NCBI GenBank assembly: GCA_017531225.1
Contig: JAFXLL010000010.1
Location: 248,001-312,000 of the forward strand
Length of the DNA: 64,000 nucleotides
Direction: 5' to 3'
From: Bacteroidales bacterium
Lineage (GTDB): Bacteria; Bacteroidota; Bacteroidia; Bacteroidales; F082
The notes beneath the pieces were generated by a model, which had not been told where the DNA came from, did no database searches, and saw only the letters and a program-made list of their open reading frames with translations. Position numbers and translations under genes: made by a program. This document shows, piece by piece, positions 16,041-24,173 of this stretch (the stretch's first letter is position 1; every line of letters begins with the position of its first letter).

Positions 16041-16796
16041 TTATTCAGCAAACCAAGATTTGAATTCCCCTACCCTCGCCTTGCTGACGATAATTTTCTC
16101 GGGGGTGGAAACGAAAAGGTTGATAGCCAATTTATTGCCAAACCACACCGACATGTCCTTGACGGAAGTACGGGCGATGATAAACTGCCTGTTGGCACGG
16201 AAAAACTGCTCCGGGTCAAGCTGAGCCATGATGTCGTCAAGCGTTTGGTTGAGGTAATAGGTGTGCCCGTCCATAGCAATGGCCTTCACCGTTTTAGTGT
16301 CAATATAGAAATATGCTATATTACTGGTAACCAGCGGTATAAGTTTATCACGTTCGGGAATCAGGAAGCAGGTTTTGTATTTCTTCTTCAAGCCGTTCAT
16401 CTGGGCCAACAGCCCATCCAAAGAAGTCTTTTCCGAAGCGGCAGTGAAGTTTTTGTACTTGTTCAACGCCCGCTCCAAATCAGCCTTGTTGATGGGTTTC
16501 AGCAGGTAATCGATACTGTTGACCTCGAAGGCTTTCAGGGCATATTCATCATAAGCCGTGGTAAAGATGATGGGACAGGTGATTTCCGTCTTTTCAAAGA
16601 TGGCGAACGACGATCCGTCGGCCAGATGGATATCCATGAACACCAAGTCTGGCATAGGGTTCTCCTCAAACCACTCCACACTTTCTTCAATGGTTTGTAG
16701 CACGGCGATGATTTCCGTCTCAGGGCTCGTCTCCTTGATTAGCGTCTCAAGAGCCTGTGCCGCAATGCTTTCGTCTTCGATGATCAGCGCTTTCAT
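16041..16796 (-). CDS. LytTR-family response regulator
   Basis: A 251-residue regulator with an N-terminal receiver (acidic EDE at 7-9, phospho-acceptor Asp 55 in LVFMDIHLADG, Thr in FTTAYD, Lys in LLKPI) and a C-terminal LytTR DNA-binding domain (about 145-251, with TVKAIAMDGHTYYLNQTLDD and QFFRANRQFIIA). LytTR proteins bind direct repeats upstream of targets. It follows its probable histidine kinase by 5 bp and forms one transcription unit with it. Target genes are not visible here. Confidence 0.93.
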   Translation of the reverse strand: MKALIIEDESIAAQALETLIKETSPETEIIAVLQTIEESVEWFEENPMPDLVFMDIHLADGSSFAIFEKTEITCPIIFTTAYDEYALKAFEVNSIDYLLKPINKADLERALNKYKNFTAASEKTSLDGLLAQMNGLKKKYKTCFLIPERDKLIPLVTSNIAYFYIDTKTVKAIAMDGHTYYLNQTLDDIMAQLDPEQFFRANRQFIIARTSVKDMSVWFGNKLAINLFVSTPEKIIVSKARVGEFKSWFAE

Positions 16797-16801
16797 AACA
16801 A

Positions 16802-17878
16802 CTATTGTTTTGGATCAATCAATGGCAAAGTTACTTCAAACACCTTTCCGTCGTCCTTAATGCCCACCTCTACATTCCATTTCAGGCGGTAGCGTTCGGC
16901 GAGATTCGCCAATCCGATGCCGTTTCCTGTCTCTTCCGTGATCTTCGGTTGGATGGGATTGGAGACCTTCAGCTGTCCAGATTCTTCCGTCGTGATGCTC
17001 ACCTGAAGCGGCTGTTTGCCACTGATGACGTTATGCTTGATGGCGTTTTCAACCAAGCCCTGAACCGAAAGCGGAAGCACCAAAAACGAAAGATAATTTT
17101 GGTCGATCTGGAAATCAAACTTCAAATTGTCGCCATATCGGATCTGCATCAGGTTGCAATAGGCATGAACACCCTGCATCTCCTGTTCAAAAGTGACCAC
17201 TTCCTTGTTCTGCAAGGTAGCCCGAAGCACCTGTGAGAGTTCCAGCACATAGCTTTGTGCCTTCTCCGAATCAGTGCCGATAAGCGACTGGAGGGTGTTC
17301 AATGAGTTGAACATGAAGTGGGGATCCAGTTGGCTTTTCAAAGCTTCGTAGTGCGTGGTGATATTTTCCGCCCGAAGTGCTTCATTCTCCACGGCAATCT
17401 GGTTACGTTCATTCGCCGTCTTCAACAATTGAACGATCAGCATCACAATGGCTGACAGCAGGAAGTCCTTGATCAGGCCGTTACGAAGCAGCCTCGGCAT
17501 GACACCTGGCTTAGGATCTACAGCATCCATCCAGATTGGCAGTAAAGTAAAAAACAAGCTGAACACCGCGGCAATCACCAGCGAGCCGATGATAATCCAT
17601 GTCAGTTGAATGTAGTTTTTCTTGAAGTTCACACGTAGCATCCTTCTATTGAACAAGAAGATACAAAACACCATGACATAACTCCACGCCGTGAAGGTCA
17701 ACACCCTGAGGACATCGAAGTGACGGTGCGGCATGGGCTTGGGCTCGGAGAAAAACAGCGTGTCACCGAAGAAAGCCGCAAGGGAGAACAACAGATGGAA
17801 TCCCACTGCGATAGCCAACGAGAGCAATGCGATGTCTCTCATCGATAGAAATGGATGAAGATTTCTTTGCTTATTCAT
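16802..17878 (-). CDS. LytS-type membrane sensor histidine kinase
   Basis: A 358-residue kinase starting at MNKQRNLHPF. The first ~150 residues hold four predicted membrane segments with short loops and no clear sensor domain. A coiled-coil linker precedes the His_kinase domain with the phospho-acceptor His in LDPHFMFNSLNTLQSL, and a HATPase region has LVENAIKHNV and GNGIGLANLAERY. It partners the LytTR regulator 5 bp downstream. An upstream ATG at 17908 would place the promoter box inside the coding region, so 17878 is chosen; the box then ends 4 nt before the start. Confidence 0.9.
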   Translation of the reverse strand: MNKQRNLHPFLSMRDIALLSLAIAVGFHLLFSLAAFFGDTLFFSEPKPMPHRHFDVLRVLTFTAWSYVMVFCIFLFNRRMLRVNFKKNYIQLTWIIIGSLVIAAVFSLFFTLLPIWMDAVDPKPGVMPRLLRNGLIKDFLLSAIVMLIVQLLKTANERNQIAVENEALRAENITTHYEALKSQLDPHFMFNSLNTLQSLIGTDSEKAQSYVLELSQVLRATLQNKEVVTFEQEMQGVHAYCNLMQIRYGDNLKFDFQIDQNYLSFLVLPLSVQGLVENAIKHNVISGKQPLQVSITTEESGQLKVSNPIQPKITEETGNGIGLANLAERYRLKWNVEVGIKDDGKVFEVTLPLIDPKQ

Positions 17879-17882
17879 ACTG

Positions 17883-17890
17883 CAAAGATA
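17883..17890 (-). promoter_or_regulatory. -7 promoter box 4 nt before the histidine kinase start
   Basis: The minus strand reads TATCTTTG, then four bases, then ATG. Transcription would start at or next to the start codon, predicting a leaderless mRNA. Confidence 0.55.
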
Positions 17891-17952
17891 ATCAAGGTTT
17901 TTAATCAAAAAACCTGCTTTTGGGCGAAATGGTTAAAATCGCTGTTGAAGCG

Positions 17953-19251
17953 TTATTCTACCACGACCAAATAGTAATTCTTCTTGCCTTTCTGAACCAG
18001 GATGTACTTGCCGTCGATGAGGTCGTCGGTGGTCATCACCTTGTCCAAGGTGACCTTATCCTTGTTGACGCTCACGCCGTTGCCTTGCACCATCTTGCGG
18101 GCCTCACCCTTAGAGGGGAAGATCTGAGTGTTGACAGCCATGAAGTCGACGATCGGGATACTGGCCTGCAGGTCATTCATGTTGACGTGCTCTTGTGGAA
18201 CGCCGTCGAACACATCGAGGAAGGTCTGCTCGTCGAGCTTCACCAAAGCGTCCTTGGTGGCTTTGCCAAAGAGGATGTTGGAGGCTTCGATAGCGGCATC
18301 AAGGGCTTCTTTCGAGTGCACCATCACGGTGACTTCCTCGGCCAGACGTTTTTGCAGCACGCGCATGCCTGGGTCTTTCTTGTGTTCCTCAATGAGACCG
18401 TCGATGACATCCTTCTCCAGCGAGGTGAAGATCTTGATGTACTTCTCAGCATCCTCGTCGCTGACGTTGAGCCAGAACTGGTAGAACTTGTAAGGCGTGG
18501 TGCGCTTCGGGTCGAGCCAGATGTTGCCGCTCTCGGTCTTGCCGAACTTCTTACCGTCAGCTTTGGTAATCAGCGGGCAAGTCAAAGCAAAGGCCTCGTT
18601 TTCGAAGCCCAAGGTACGGCGGATCAACTCTGTACCAGTGGTGATGTTGCCCCATTGGTCGTTGCCACCCAACTGCAGCTTGCAGTTCTTATGCTGGTAG
18701 AGCCACAGGAAGTCGTAGCCTTGCAGGAGCTGGTAGGTGAACTCGGTGAAGCTCAGACCATCGCGGGCGGTACCGTTGAGGCGCTGTTGCACGCTGTCCT
18801 TAGCCATCATGTAGTTCACGGTGATGTGCTTACCCACCTCACGAGCGAAGTCGAGGAAAGTGAAGTCCTTCATCCAGTCATAGTTGTTCACCATCTCGGC
18901 AGCGTTGGGATCCTTTGATTCGAAGTCGAGGAACTTGGCTACTTGCTTTTTGATGCACTCCTGGTTGTGACGCAGGGTCTCTTCGTTAAGCAGGTTACGC
19001 TCTTGGCTCTTGCCCGATGGGTCGCCGATCATACCGGTGGCGCCGCCCACCAGGATGATGGGCTTATGGCCGCAGCGTTGCAGGTGACGCAGCATCATGA
19101 TGCCGCAGAGGTGGCCGATATGCAGTGAGTCGGCGGTCGGGTCGGTTCCGAGGTAAGCCGTTACCATTTCTTTCTGGAGGAGTTCTTCCGTGCCTGGCAT
19201 CATCTGAGCCAGCATTCCGCGCCAGCGGAGTTCTTCAACAAAGTTCTTCAT
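17953..19251 (-). CDS. tyrS: Tyrosine--tRNA ligase
   Basis: A 432-residue class I tyrosyl-tRNA synthetase. It has the ATP-binding HIGH motif in [13 protein letters not shown], the tyrosine pocket [11 protein letters not shown] and [11 protein letters not shown], and the KMSKS-equivalent [11 protein letters not shown]. The C-terminal S4-like RNA-binding domain spans about 360-432. It charges tRNA-Tyr in the cytoplasm. Single gene with its own promoter at 19271-19278. Confidence 0.97.
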   Translation of the reverse strand: MKNFVEELRWRGMLAQMMPGTEELLQKEMVTAYLGTDPTADSLHIGHLCGIMMLRHLQRCGHKPIILVGGATGMIGDPSGKSQERNLLNEETLRHNQECIKKQVAKFLDFESKDPNAAEMVNNYDWMKDFTFLDFAREVGKHITVNYMMAKDSVQQRLNGTARDGLSFTEFTYQLLQGYDFLWLYQHKNCKLQLGGNDQWGNITTGTELIRRTLGFENEAFALTCPLITKADGKKFGKTESGNIWLDPKRTTPYKFYQFWLNVSDEDAEKYIKIFTSLEKDVIDGLIEEHKKDPGMRVLQKRLAEEVTVMVHSKEALDAAIEASNILFGKATKDALVKLDEQTFLDVFDGVPQEHVNMNDLQASIPIVDFMAVNTQIFPSKGEARKMVQGNGVSVNKDKVTLDKVMTTDDLIDGKYILVQKGKKNYYLVVVE

Positions 19252-19270
19252 TGTTTCGCAATTTGAGGTG

Positions 19271-19278
19271 CAAAAATA
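19271..19278 (-). promoter_or_regulatory. -7 promoter box for tyrS
   Basis: The minus strand reads TATTTTTG, 19 bp before the start codon, implying a leader of about 15 nt or less. Confidence 0.6.
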
Positions 19279-19279
19279 A

Positions 19280-20260
19280 TCAATTTTTGTAATGTCTCAA
19301 CCGACACCGCATGTTTTCCACTACGTTGCCGCCGAAGAGCCAGGAATCGGCGATGTGGAGATTGCCATAGGGGAACGCATCCTTGAGGGATTCGATATAG
19401 ACCATGCCAGGATCGACGTCGGTACAAATCATGTTGTGATTCTCGAGATGACCACCCGTGACATGGGGAACAAAGATGATGCTATCCCAGTCATCATTGA
19501 CTTTGGCCATGCCGAGATGCATTGACTTATCCACCTGTAAGGTATCATCGGTCCAGGTCAAGGGATTGATGCCCACTACGCCTTCTTCGAACAAAGGTAC
19601 CGCAGCCTTAACATCGGTCATGGAATTGAAAATGATCACACCTTGGGAAACGCTATCCAAAGCAGGTTTCAAAGCCTCGGGGTATTTTTGCAGGTCTTCT
19701 TCGGTGATGAAATAGCCAATGCAATAGGCAGCGACCATCTGCTGGCGTTGCTCCTCGGTCATACCGTGTTTTAAAAGTTCGATGATCATCTGGGAGCCTT
19801 GGCTGTGACCCATCAGGAAGAAAGGCCGACCGTTATTGAAGTGTTCCATATAATACTGAAAAGCGTCAATCACATCAACTGCAGCGATCTCGGCGTAGTG
19901 ATTCAGGCTATCCATAGGCTGCAAATAAGCCCCGAAAATCATCTGGCGGTAATACGGCGCATAAAAGTTATAATCGCTGTACAGTAGCTTATTAAACAAT
20001 TGATTCTCATTAGCTTCTTCCCTTGCTTCAGCTTGAGTGATGTCGACAAACCATGAGTTGCCATTCTCCTCGTATGAGATCATCGCCACCGTGGGATAAA
20101 TGTAAAACACATCGGCCGCATGACTTTGATCGCCATAGCTATACCAATAGGTGGTATCGGCATAGTCAACCGCGTTGGAGACCGGCTTGTTTTCATTACA
20201 TGAAAGACAAATCAGGCCCAATAAAACCAAGGTTAGAGCGGTATTTCGAATAGTTTTCAT
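19280..20260 (-). CDS. DUF3089 alpha/beta-hydrolase lipoprotein
   Basis: A 326-residue lipoprotein with signal [20 protein letters not shown] and lipidated Cys 21. The domain matches DUF3089, an alpha/beta-hydrolase fold: VFYIYPTVA near 51, the nucleophile elbow GHSQGS at 151-156 with Ser 153, and a late Asp/His region ([16 protein letters not shown]). It is expected to be an ester or amide hydrolase on the outer or inner membrane surface; substrate unknown. Its promoter is back to back with that of glyA. The 3' end is 28 bp from the tyrS start. Confidence 0.85.
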   Translation of the reverse strand: MKTIRNTALTLVLLGLICLSCNENKPVSNAVDYADTTYWYSYGDQSHAADVFYIYPTVAMISYEENGNSWFVDITQAEAREEANENQLFNKLLYSDYNFYAPYYRQMIFGAYLQPMDSLNHYAEIAAVDVIDAFQYYMEHFNNGRPFFLMGHSQGSQMIIELLKHGMTEEQRQQMVAAYCIGYFITEEDLQKYPEALKPALDSVSQGVIIFNSMTDVKAAVPLFEEGVVGINPLTWTDDTLQVDKSMHLGMAKVNDDWDSIIFVPHVTGGHLENHNMICTDVDPGMVYIESLKDAFPYGNLHIADSWLFGGNVVENMRCRLRHYKN

Positions 20261-20281
20261 AAAAACATTTTTTTAATCCGA

Positions 20282-20298
20282 CAAAAGTAGTAATTTTG
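20282..20298. promoter_or_regulatory. Back-to-back -7 boxes for the DUF3089 gene and glyA
   Basis: The minus strand carries TACTTTTG (20289 to 20282) and the plus strand TAATTTTG (20291-20298), separated by one base and forming a near-palindrome. Each gene's -33 region lies in the other gene's transcribed leader, so the two promoters should compete for polymerase. Confidence 0.55.
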
Positions 20299-20350
20299 CA
20301 CGTTGGTAAAGAATCGAATTTTTAAAACTAAAATATCAAATCTTACATTA

Positions 20351-21649
20351 ATGAAAAGAGACGAAAAAATCTTTGATCTGATCCGCCAAGAGAAAGAGCG
20401 TCAGATGCATGGAATCGAGCTTATCGCTTCAGAAAACTTTGTCAGCGAACAGGTTTTGGAAGCCATGGGTTCAGTGATGACCAACAAATACGCCGAAGGT
20501 TATCCAGGAAAGCGTTACTATGGTGGTTGCCAGATTGTTGACCAGAGTGAGCAATTGGCTATCGACCGTGCTTGCGAGCTGTTCGACGCCAACTTCGCCA
20601 ACGTGCAGCCTCACTCAGGCGCACAGGCCAACATGGCTGTGATGCAGGCTATCCTGCAACCCGGTGACACCTTCATGGGTCTCGACCTTTCACACGGTGG
20701 CCACCTCTCACACGGCAGCCCGGTGAACGCTTCAGGTATGCTCTACAAGCCAGTGGCTTACCACGTCAGCAAGGAAACCGGTCGTGTTGATTACGACGAG
20801 ATGGAGAAGATCGCTCTCGAGTGCAAGCCTAAACTCATCGTGGCTGGTGCTTCAGCTTACAGCCGTGACTGGGATTACGCTCGCATGCGTGACATCGCTG
20901 ATCAAGTTGGCGCCATCCTGATGGCCGACATCAGCCACCCCGCTGGTCTCATCGCCAAGGGCATCCTCAACGATCCTCTGGACTACTGCCACATCGTCAC
21001 CACCACCACCCACAAGACCCTCCGTGGTCCCCGTGGCGGCATGATCCTCATGGGTGAAGACTTCCCGGATCCTCAAGGCCGTACCACTCCTAAGGGCGAA
21101 GTGAAAATGATGAGCGCATTGCTCAACAGCGCTGTGTTCCCAGGCATCCAAGGCGGTCCTCTGGAGCACGTCATCGCCGCTAAGGCAGTCGCTTTCGGCG
21201 AGGCTCTCTCCGACGAGTACTTCGAGTACATCCTCCAAGTGAAGAAGAACGCAGCCGTCATGGCTCAAGCCTTCATGGATAAGGGTTATCAAGTCATCAG
21301 CGGTGGTACTGACAACCACTCCATGCTGATCGACCTCCGCGGCAAGTTCCCAGAGATCACCGGTAAGATGGTGGAGAACACCCTCGTGCTGGCCGACATC
21401 ACCGTCAACAAGAACATGGTGCCGTTCGACAGCCGTTCACCATTCCTCACCTCAGGTCTGCGTGTTGGCACTCCCGCCATCACCACTCGTGGCCTGAAGG
21501 AAGACAAGATGCCTCTCATCGTTGAAATGATTGATGACGTCATCGGTGCTATCGACCCAGTTGCTAAGACCGCTCCAGACGCCAAGATCAACGCCGTCAA
21601 GGCCGAGGTCAACAAGATGATGAAGGACTACCCGCTCTTTGCTTGGTAA
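20351..21649 (+). CDS. glyA: Serine hydroxymethyltransferase
   Basis: A 432-residue PLP enzyme that interconverts serine and glycine with tetrahydrofolate and supplies one-carbon units. Family marks are [36 protein letters not shown], the stretch [13 protein letters not shown], and the PLP-Lys motif [17 protein letters not shown] at 20351 gives the usual [11 protein letters not shown] start; the frame upstream to 20303 is leader. Single gene between a promoter at 20291 and a terminator at 21665. Confidence 0.97.
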   Translation: MKRDEKIFDLIRQEKERQMHGIELIASENFVSEQVLEAMGSVMTNKYAEGYPGKRYYGGCQIVDQSEQLAIDRACELFDANFANVQPHSGAQANMAVMQAILQPGDTFMGLDLSHGGHLSHGSPVNASGMLYKPVAYHVSKETGRVDYDEMEKIALECKPKLIVAGASAYSRDWDYARMRDIADQVGAILMADISHPAGLIAKGILNDPLDYCHIVTTTTHKTLRGPRGGMILMGEDFPDPQGRTTPKGEVKMMSALLNSAVFPGIQGGPLEHVIAAKAVAFGEALSDEYFEYILQVKKNAAVMAQAFMDKGYQVISGGTDNHSMLIDLRGKFPEITGKMVENTLVLADITVNKNMVPFDSRSPFLTSGLRVGTPAITTRGLKEDKMPLIVEMIDDVIGAIDPVAKTAPDAKINAVKAEVNKMMKDYPLFAW

Positions 21650-21664
21650 TGATCCAAAAACAAC

Positions 21665-21700
21665 GAAACGCCCGGTTCTATTGAGTCGGGCGTTTCTTTT
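21665..21700. terminator. Intrinsic terminator after glyA
   Basis: GAAACGCCCG (21665-21674) pairs with CGGGCGTTTC (21687-21696) across a 12-base loop, followed by T4. On the other strand it also stands 22 bp after the elbB stop. Confidence 0.88.
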
Positions 21701-21717
21701 TAATCAAATCCCTTTTA

Positions 21718-22383
21718 TTATCTCTTTCCTTCCAGACAATCGATTACCGCTTCAACCATGTTGTAGGCGCCATCATAGATGTCTTTCAACGTAGCGTCAA
21801 GCATGAAAGCCGGCGTGGTGAACACCAAGTTCTCATTGTCGGCACACACGTCGCCGTTCTCGGTCTGCACGTGGTTGGCGCCCCAGCTCCGCACCTCGTC
21901 GGTCACAGGCGTGCCTTCATCGCCCAAAGTGACGCAAACACCAGGAATCAGCTTAGCCAACATCACAGGAGCAATGCATTGGGCTCCAATAGGCTTCTTA
22001 GCGGCATGCATCTCTAAAATCACACGAGCCACATCAGGCTGCACTTCCATGGCAGCACCTTTGAAAGCATAGTCGCAGAGGTTCTTGGCTGCTCCAAAGC
22101 CACCAGGGAAGAACAAAGCATCATAATCCTCAGCCTTGAAAGCCTCCAACGGAAGGACATTTCCACGGGCAATGCGTGCGGCTTCTGCCATGATGTTGCG
22201 TTTGGCGTTACAAACCTTCTTTCCAGCAAGATGATCAATCACCTCTGCCTGTGGGCGATCAGGGGCAAAGCATTGGTATTCACAACGATGTTGATCTATA
22301 GCGAGCAACAAACTGACGGCTTCATTGATCTCAGCGCCGTCCTTATGGCCGCATCCGGCTAAAACTACTGCAAATTTCTTCAT
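21718..22383 (-). CDS. elbB: DJ-1/PfpI-family protein ElbB (glyoxalase-like)
   Basis: A 221-residue protein matching ElbB: it opens MKKFAVVLAGCGHKDGAEIN, has CFAPDRPQAEVIDHL near 38-52, the DJ-1 loop LFFPGGFGAAKNL near 90-102, and the nucleophile Cys in PIGAQCIAPVMLA near 136. E. coli ElbB has weak glyoxalase activity and a reported link to isoprenoid synthesis; its true role is unsettled. It starts 8 bp downstream of the serine dehydratase stop and is probably co-transcribed with it. Confidence 0.9.
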   Translation of the reverse strand: MKKFAVVLAGCGHKDGAEINEAVSLLLAIDQHRCEYQCFAPDRPQAEVIDHLAGKKVCNAKRNIMAEAARIARGNVLPLEAFKAEDYDALFFPGGFGAAKNLCDYAFKGAAMEVQPDVARVILEMHAAKKPIGAQCIAPVMLAKLIPGVCVTLGDEGTPVTDEVRSWGANHVQTENGDVCADNENLVFTTPAFMLDATLKDIYDGAYNMVEAVIDCLEGKR

Positions 22384-22391
22384 AACGTGTT

Positions 22392-23594
22392 TTATTTCAT
22401 TTGTTCATAATCAAGTGCCAGTCCTCCTTGCGAGGTCTCCTTATAAAGCGAAGGCAGGTCTTTGCCAGTCTGCTTCATGGTTGCCACCACTTTGTCGAAC
22501 GACACACGATGATGACCGTCGGTAAAGGTGGAATAGATATTGGCATCGAGGGCACGGGCAGCGGCGTAGGCATTACGCTCGATACAAGGGATCTGCACCA
22601 GGCCGCATACGGGGTCGCACGTCATGCCCAGATGGTGTTCCAGTGCCATCTCAGCGGCATATTCAATCTGAGCCGGGCTGCCTCCGAAGAGTTGGTTGGC
22701 AGCCGCCGCGGCCATAGCACAAGCCACGCCCACCTCACCTTGGCAACCTACCTCAGCACCCGAGATGGAAGCGTTGGTGCGGACGATGTTGCCCACCAAT
22801 CCCGATGTAGCCAAAGCCCTGATGATGCGGGTATCGCTGAAATCGTAGCTCTTGGAGAGGTGATACAACACGGCAGGCATCACGCCGCTGGAGCCACAAG
22901 TCGGTGCGGTGACGATTCTGCCGCCCGAGGCATTCTCCTCAGAAACGGCGAGGGCGTATGAATAAACCAATCCACGGCTCTGCAGGGTATGCGAATAGCC
23001 TTTGGCCTTCACATGATACATGGCGGCTTTGCGTGACAGATGCAACGGTCCAGGCAACACGCCTTCCTGCTGGAGTCCGCGTTCCACAGCAGCCTTCATC
23101 ACCTGCCAGACCTCCATCAGGTAGTCCTCCACCTCCTGCTGGTTCTCATATTTATACACATATTCCCAATAGGTTCGGCCCGTATGCTCACACCAGTCGA
23201 GGATATCCGTCATCTTATCCATGGGATACACATCGACCGACACGTTGCGTTGACCATCCTCGGCCAATTCGCCTCCTCCGATGCTAAACACAGTCCATTC
23301 GCCAACGACCTCTTTTTTATCATTCAAAGCCTTAAACAACATGCCGTTGGGATGGAAAGGCAGCACTACATCAGGTTTCCAAACGATTTCAGCGGGCGCC
23401 TTCAACGTGTTGAGGATAGCCCAATCTGTCATGTGGCCTTTGCCTGTGGCGGCGAGGCTACCGTAAAGGGTCACCTCATAACTATTGGCATCGGGATAAC
23501 GGTCGTTAAAGATCTGAGCCGCCTTCTGCGGTCCCATGGTATGGCTACTCGAAGGGCCAATACCTATTTTGTAGATGTCTTTGATTGTTTTCAT
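22392..23594 (-). CDS. sdaA: L-serine ammonia-lyase, iron-sulfur-dependent, single chain
   Basis: A 400-residue iron-sulfur serine dehydratase that turns L-serine into pyruvate and ammonia. The N-terminal beta domain has IGIGPSSSHTMGPQKAAQIF; the alpha domain has TAPTCGSSGVMPAVLYHL, GCQGEVGVACAMAAAAAN and CDPVCGLVQIPC, which supply the three [4Fe-4S] cysteines. The enzyme is oxygen-sensitive, in line with an anaerobic host. ATG at 23594 (MKTIKDIYK) is used; the frame start at 23615 lies upstream of the promoter box at 23603-23610. Its product pyruvate could feed PFOR. Confidence 0.95.
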   Translation of the reverse strand: MKTIKDIYKIGIGPSSSHTMGPQKAAQIFNDRYPDANSYEVTLYGSLAATGKGHMTDWAILNTLKAPAEIVWKPDVVLPFHPNGMLFKALNDKKEVVGEWTVFSIGGGELAEDGQRNVSVDVYPMDKMTDILDWCEHTGRTYWEYVYKYENQQEVEDYLMEVWQVMKAAVERGLQQEGVLPGPLHLSRKAAMYHVKAKGYSHTLQSRGLVYSYALAVSEENASGGRIVTAPTCGSSGVMPAVLYHLSKSYDFSDTRIIRALATSGLVGNIVRTNASISGAEVGCQGEVGVACAMAAAAANQLFGGSPAQIEYAAEMALEHHLGMTCDPVCGLVQIPCIERNAYAAARALDANIYSTFTDGHHRVSFDKVVATMKQTGKDLPSLYKETSQGGLALDYEQMK

Positions 23595-23602
23595 AGTGGC
23601 TA

Positions 23603-23610
23603 CAAAGATA
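23603..23610 (-). promoter_or_regulatory. -7 promoter box 8 nt before sdaA
   Basis: The minus strand reads TATCTTTG, followed by 8 bases and the ATG, so the 5' leader would be only a few bases. Confidence 0.55.
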
Positions 23611-23683
23611 ATCACAAACCTCCGTTTTTTAAATCAATTTGAATTTTTTTTAGTTTTTTTTCTTGCATGTCCGAAAAAAGTTC

Positions 23684-23691
23684 TATTTTTG
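23684..23691 (+). promoter_or_regulatory. -7 promoter box for tRNA-Ala
   Basis: TATTTTTG lies 19 bp before the mature 5' end of the tRNA. Confidence 0.6.
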
Positions 23692-23710
23692 CAGCGCATT
23701 AAGCAAGCAG

Positions 23711-23784
<74 letters not shown>

Positions 23785-23788
23785 CAGA

Positions 23789-23812
23789 CCCCGCCAAAAG
23801 CGGGGTTTTTTC
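23789..23812 (+). terminator. Intrinsic terminator after tRNA-Ala
   Basis: CCCCGC (23789-23794) pairs with GCGGGG (23800-23805) around CAAAA and is followed by T6. Confidence 0.85.
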
Positions 23813-23834
23813 ATTCATAAACGTCGCAAAGGCC

Positions 23835-24161
23835 ATGGTTACGACAATTCTTATCGCTGCTTACATCATTCTGATCAACATCATCGCCTTTGTACTCTAT
23901 GGCATAGATAAAAAACTCGCAGTCCACCATGGACGTAGAATTCCTGTATGGGTTTTGCTTTGGATAGCTCGCCTTGGCGGAGGTGTCGGCAGTTGGCTGG
24001 GTATGCGCTACTTCCATCACAAGACTAAACACTCTCGATTCCGGACTTTAATCCCATTGTGGATCACCATCTGGATGGTAATTCTCGTTTTATTGCTTGT
24101 CATATTTGGTGGCGACGCAAAAGACGAATTGGATCTTCTTAATTCCAAGCTTCACAGATAA
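23835..24161 (+). CDS. DUF1294 family small membrane protein
   Basis: A 108-residue inner-membrane protein of the DUF1294 family: membrane segments at about 4-20, 38-56 and 75-95, with the family marks YGIDKKLAVHHGRRIPV, ARLGGGVGSWLGM and FHHKTKHSRF. Function unknown; the domain is sometimes fused to cold-shock domains in other bacteria. ATG at 23835 follows the tRNA terminator; the longer frame runs through the tRNA and is not real. The AAA+ gene begins 12 bp after its stop. Confidence 0.85.
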   Translation: MVTTILIAAYIILINIIAFVLYGIDKKLAVHHGRRIPVWVLLWIARLGGGVGSWLGMRYFHHKTKHSRFRTLIPLWITIWMVILVLLLVIFGGDAKDELDLLNSKLHR

Positions 24162-24173
24162 TCTTCCTAAAAC

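Noticed and set aside
17920-18918. Plus-strand open frame of 332 codons
   Set aside because: It is antisense to tyrS; composition (Leu/Val/His/Glu rich, no domain) is typical of a shadow frame.
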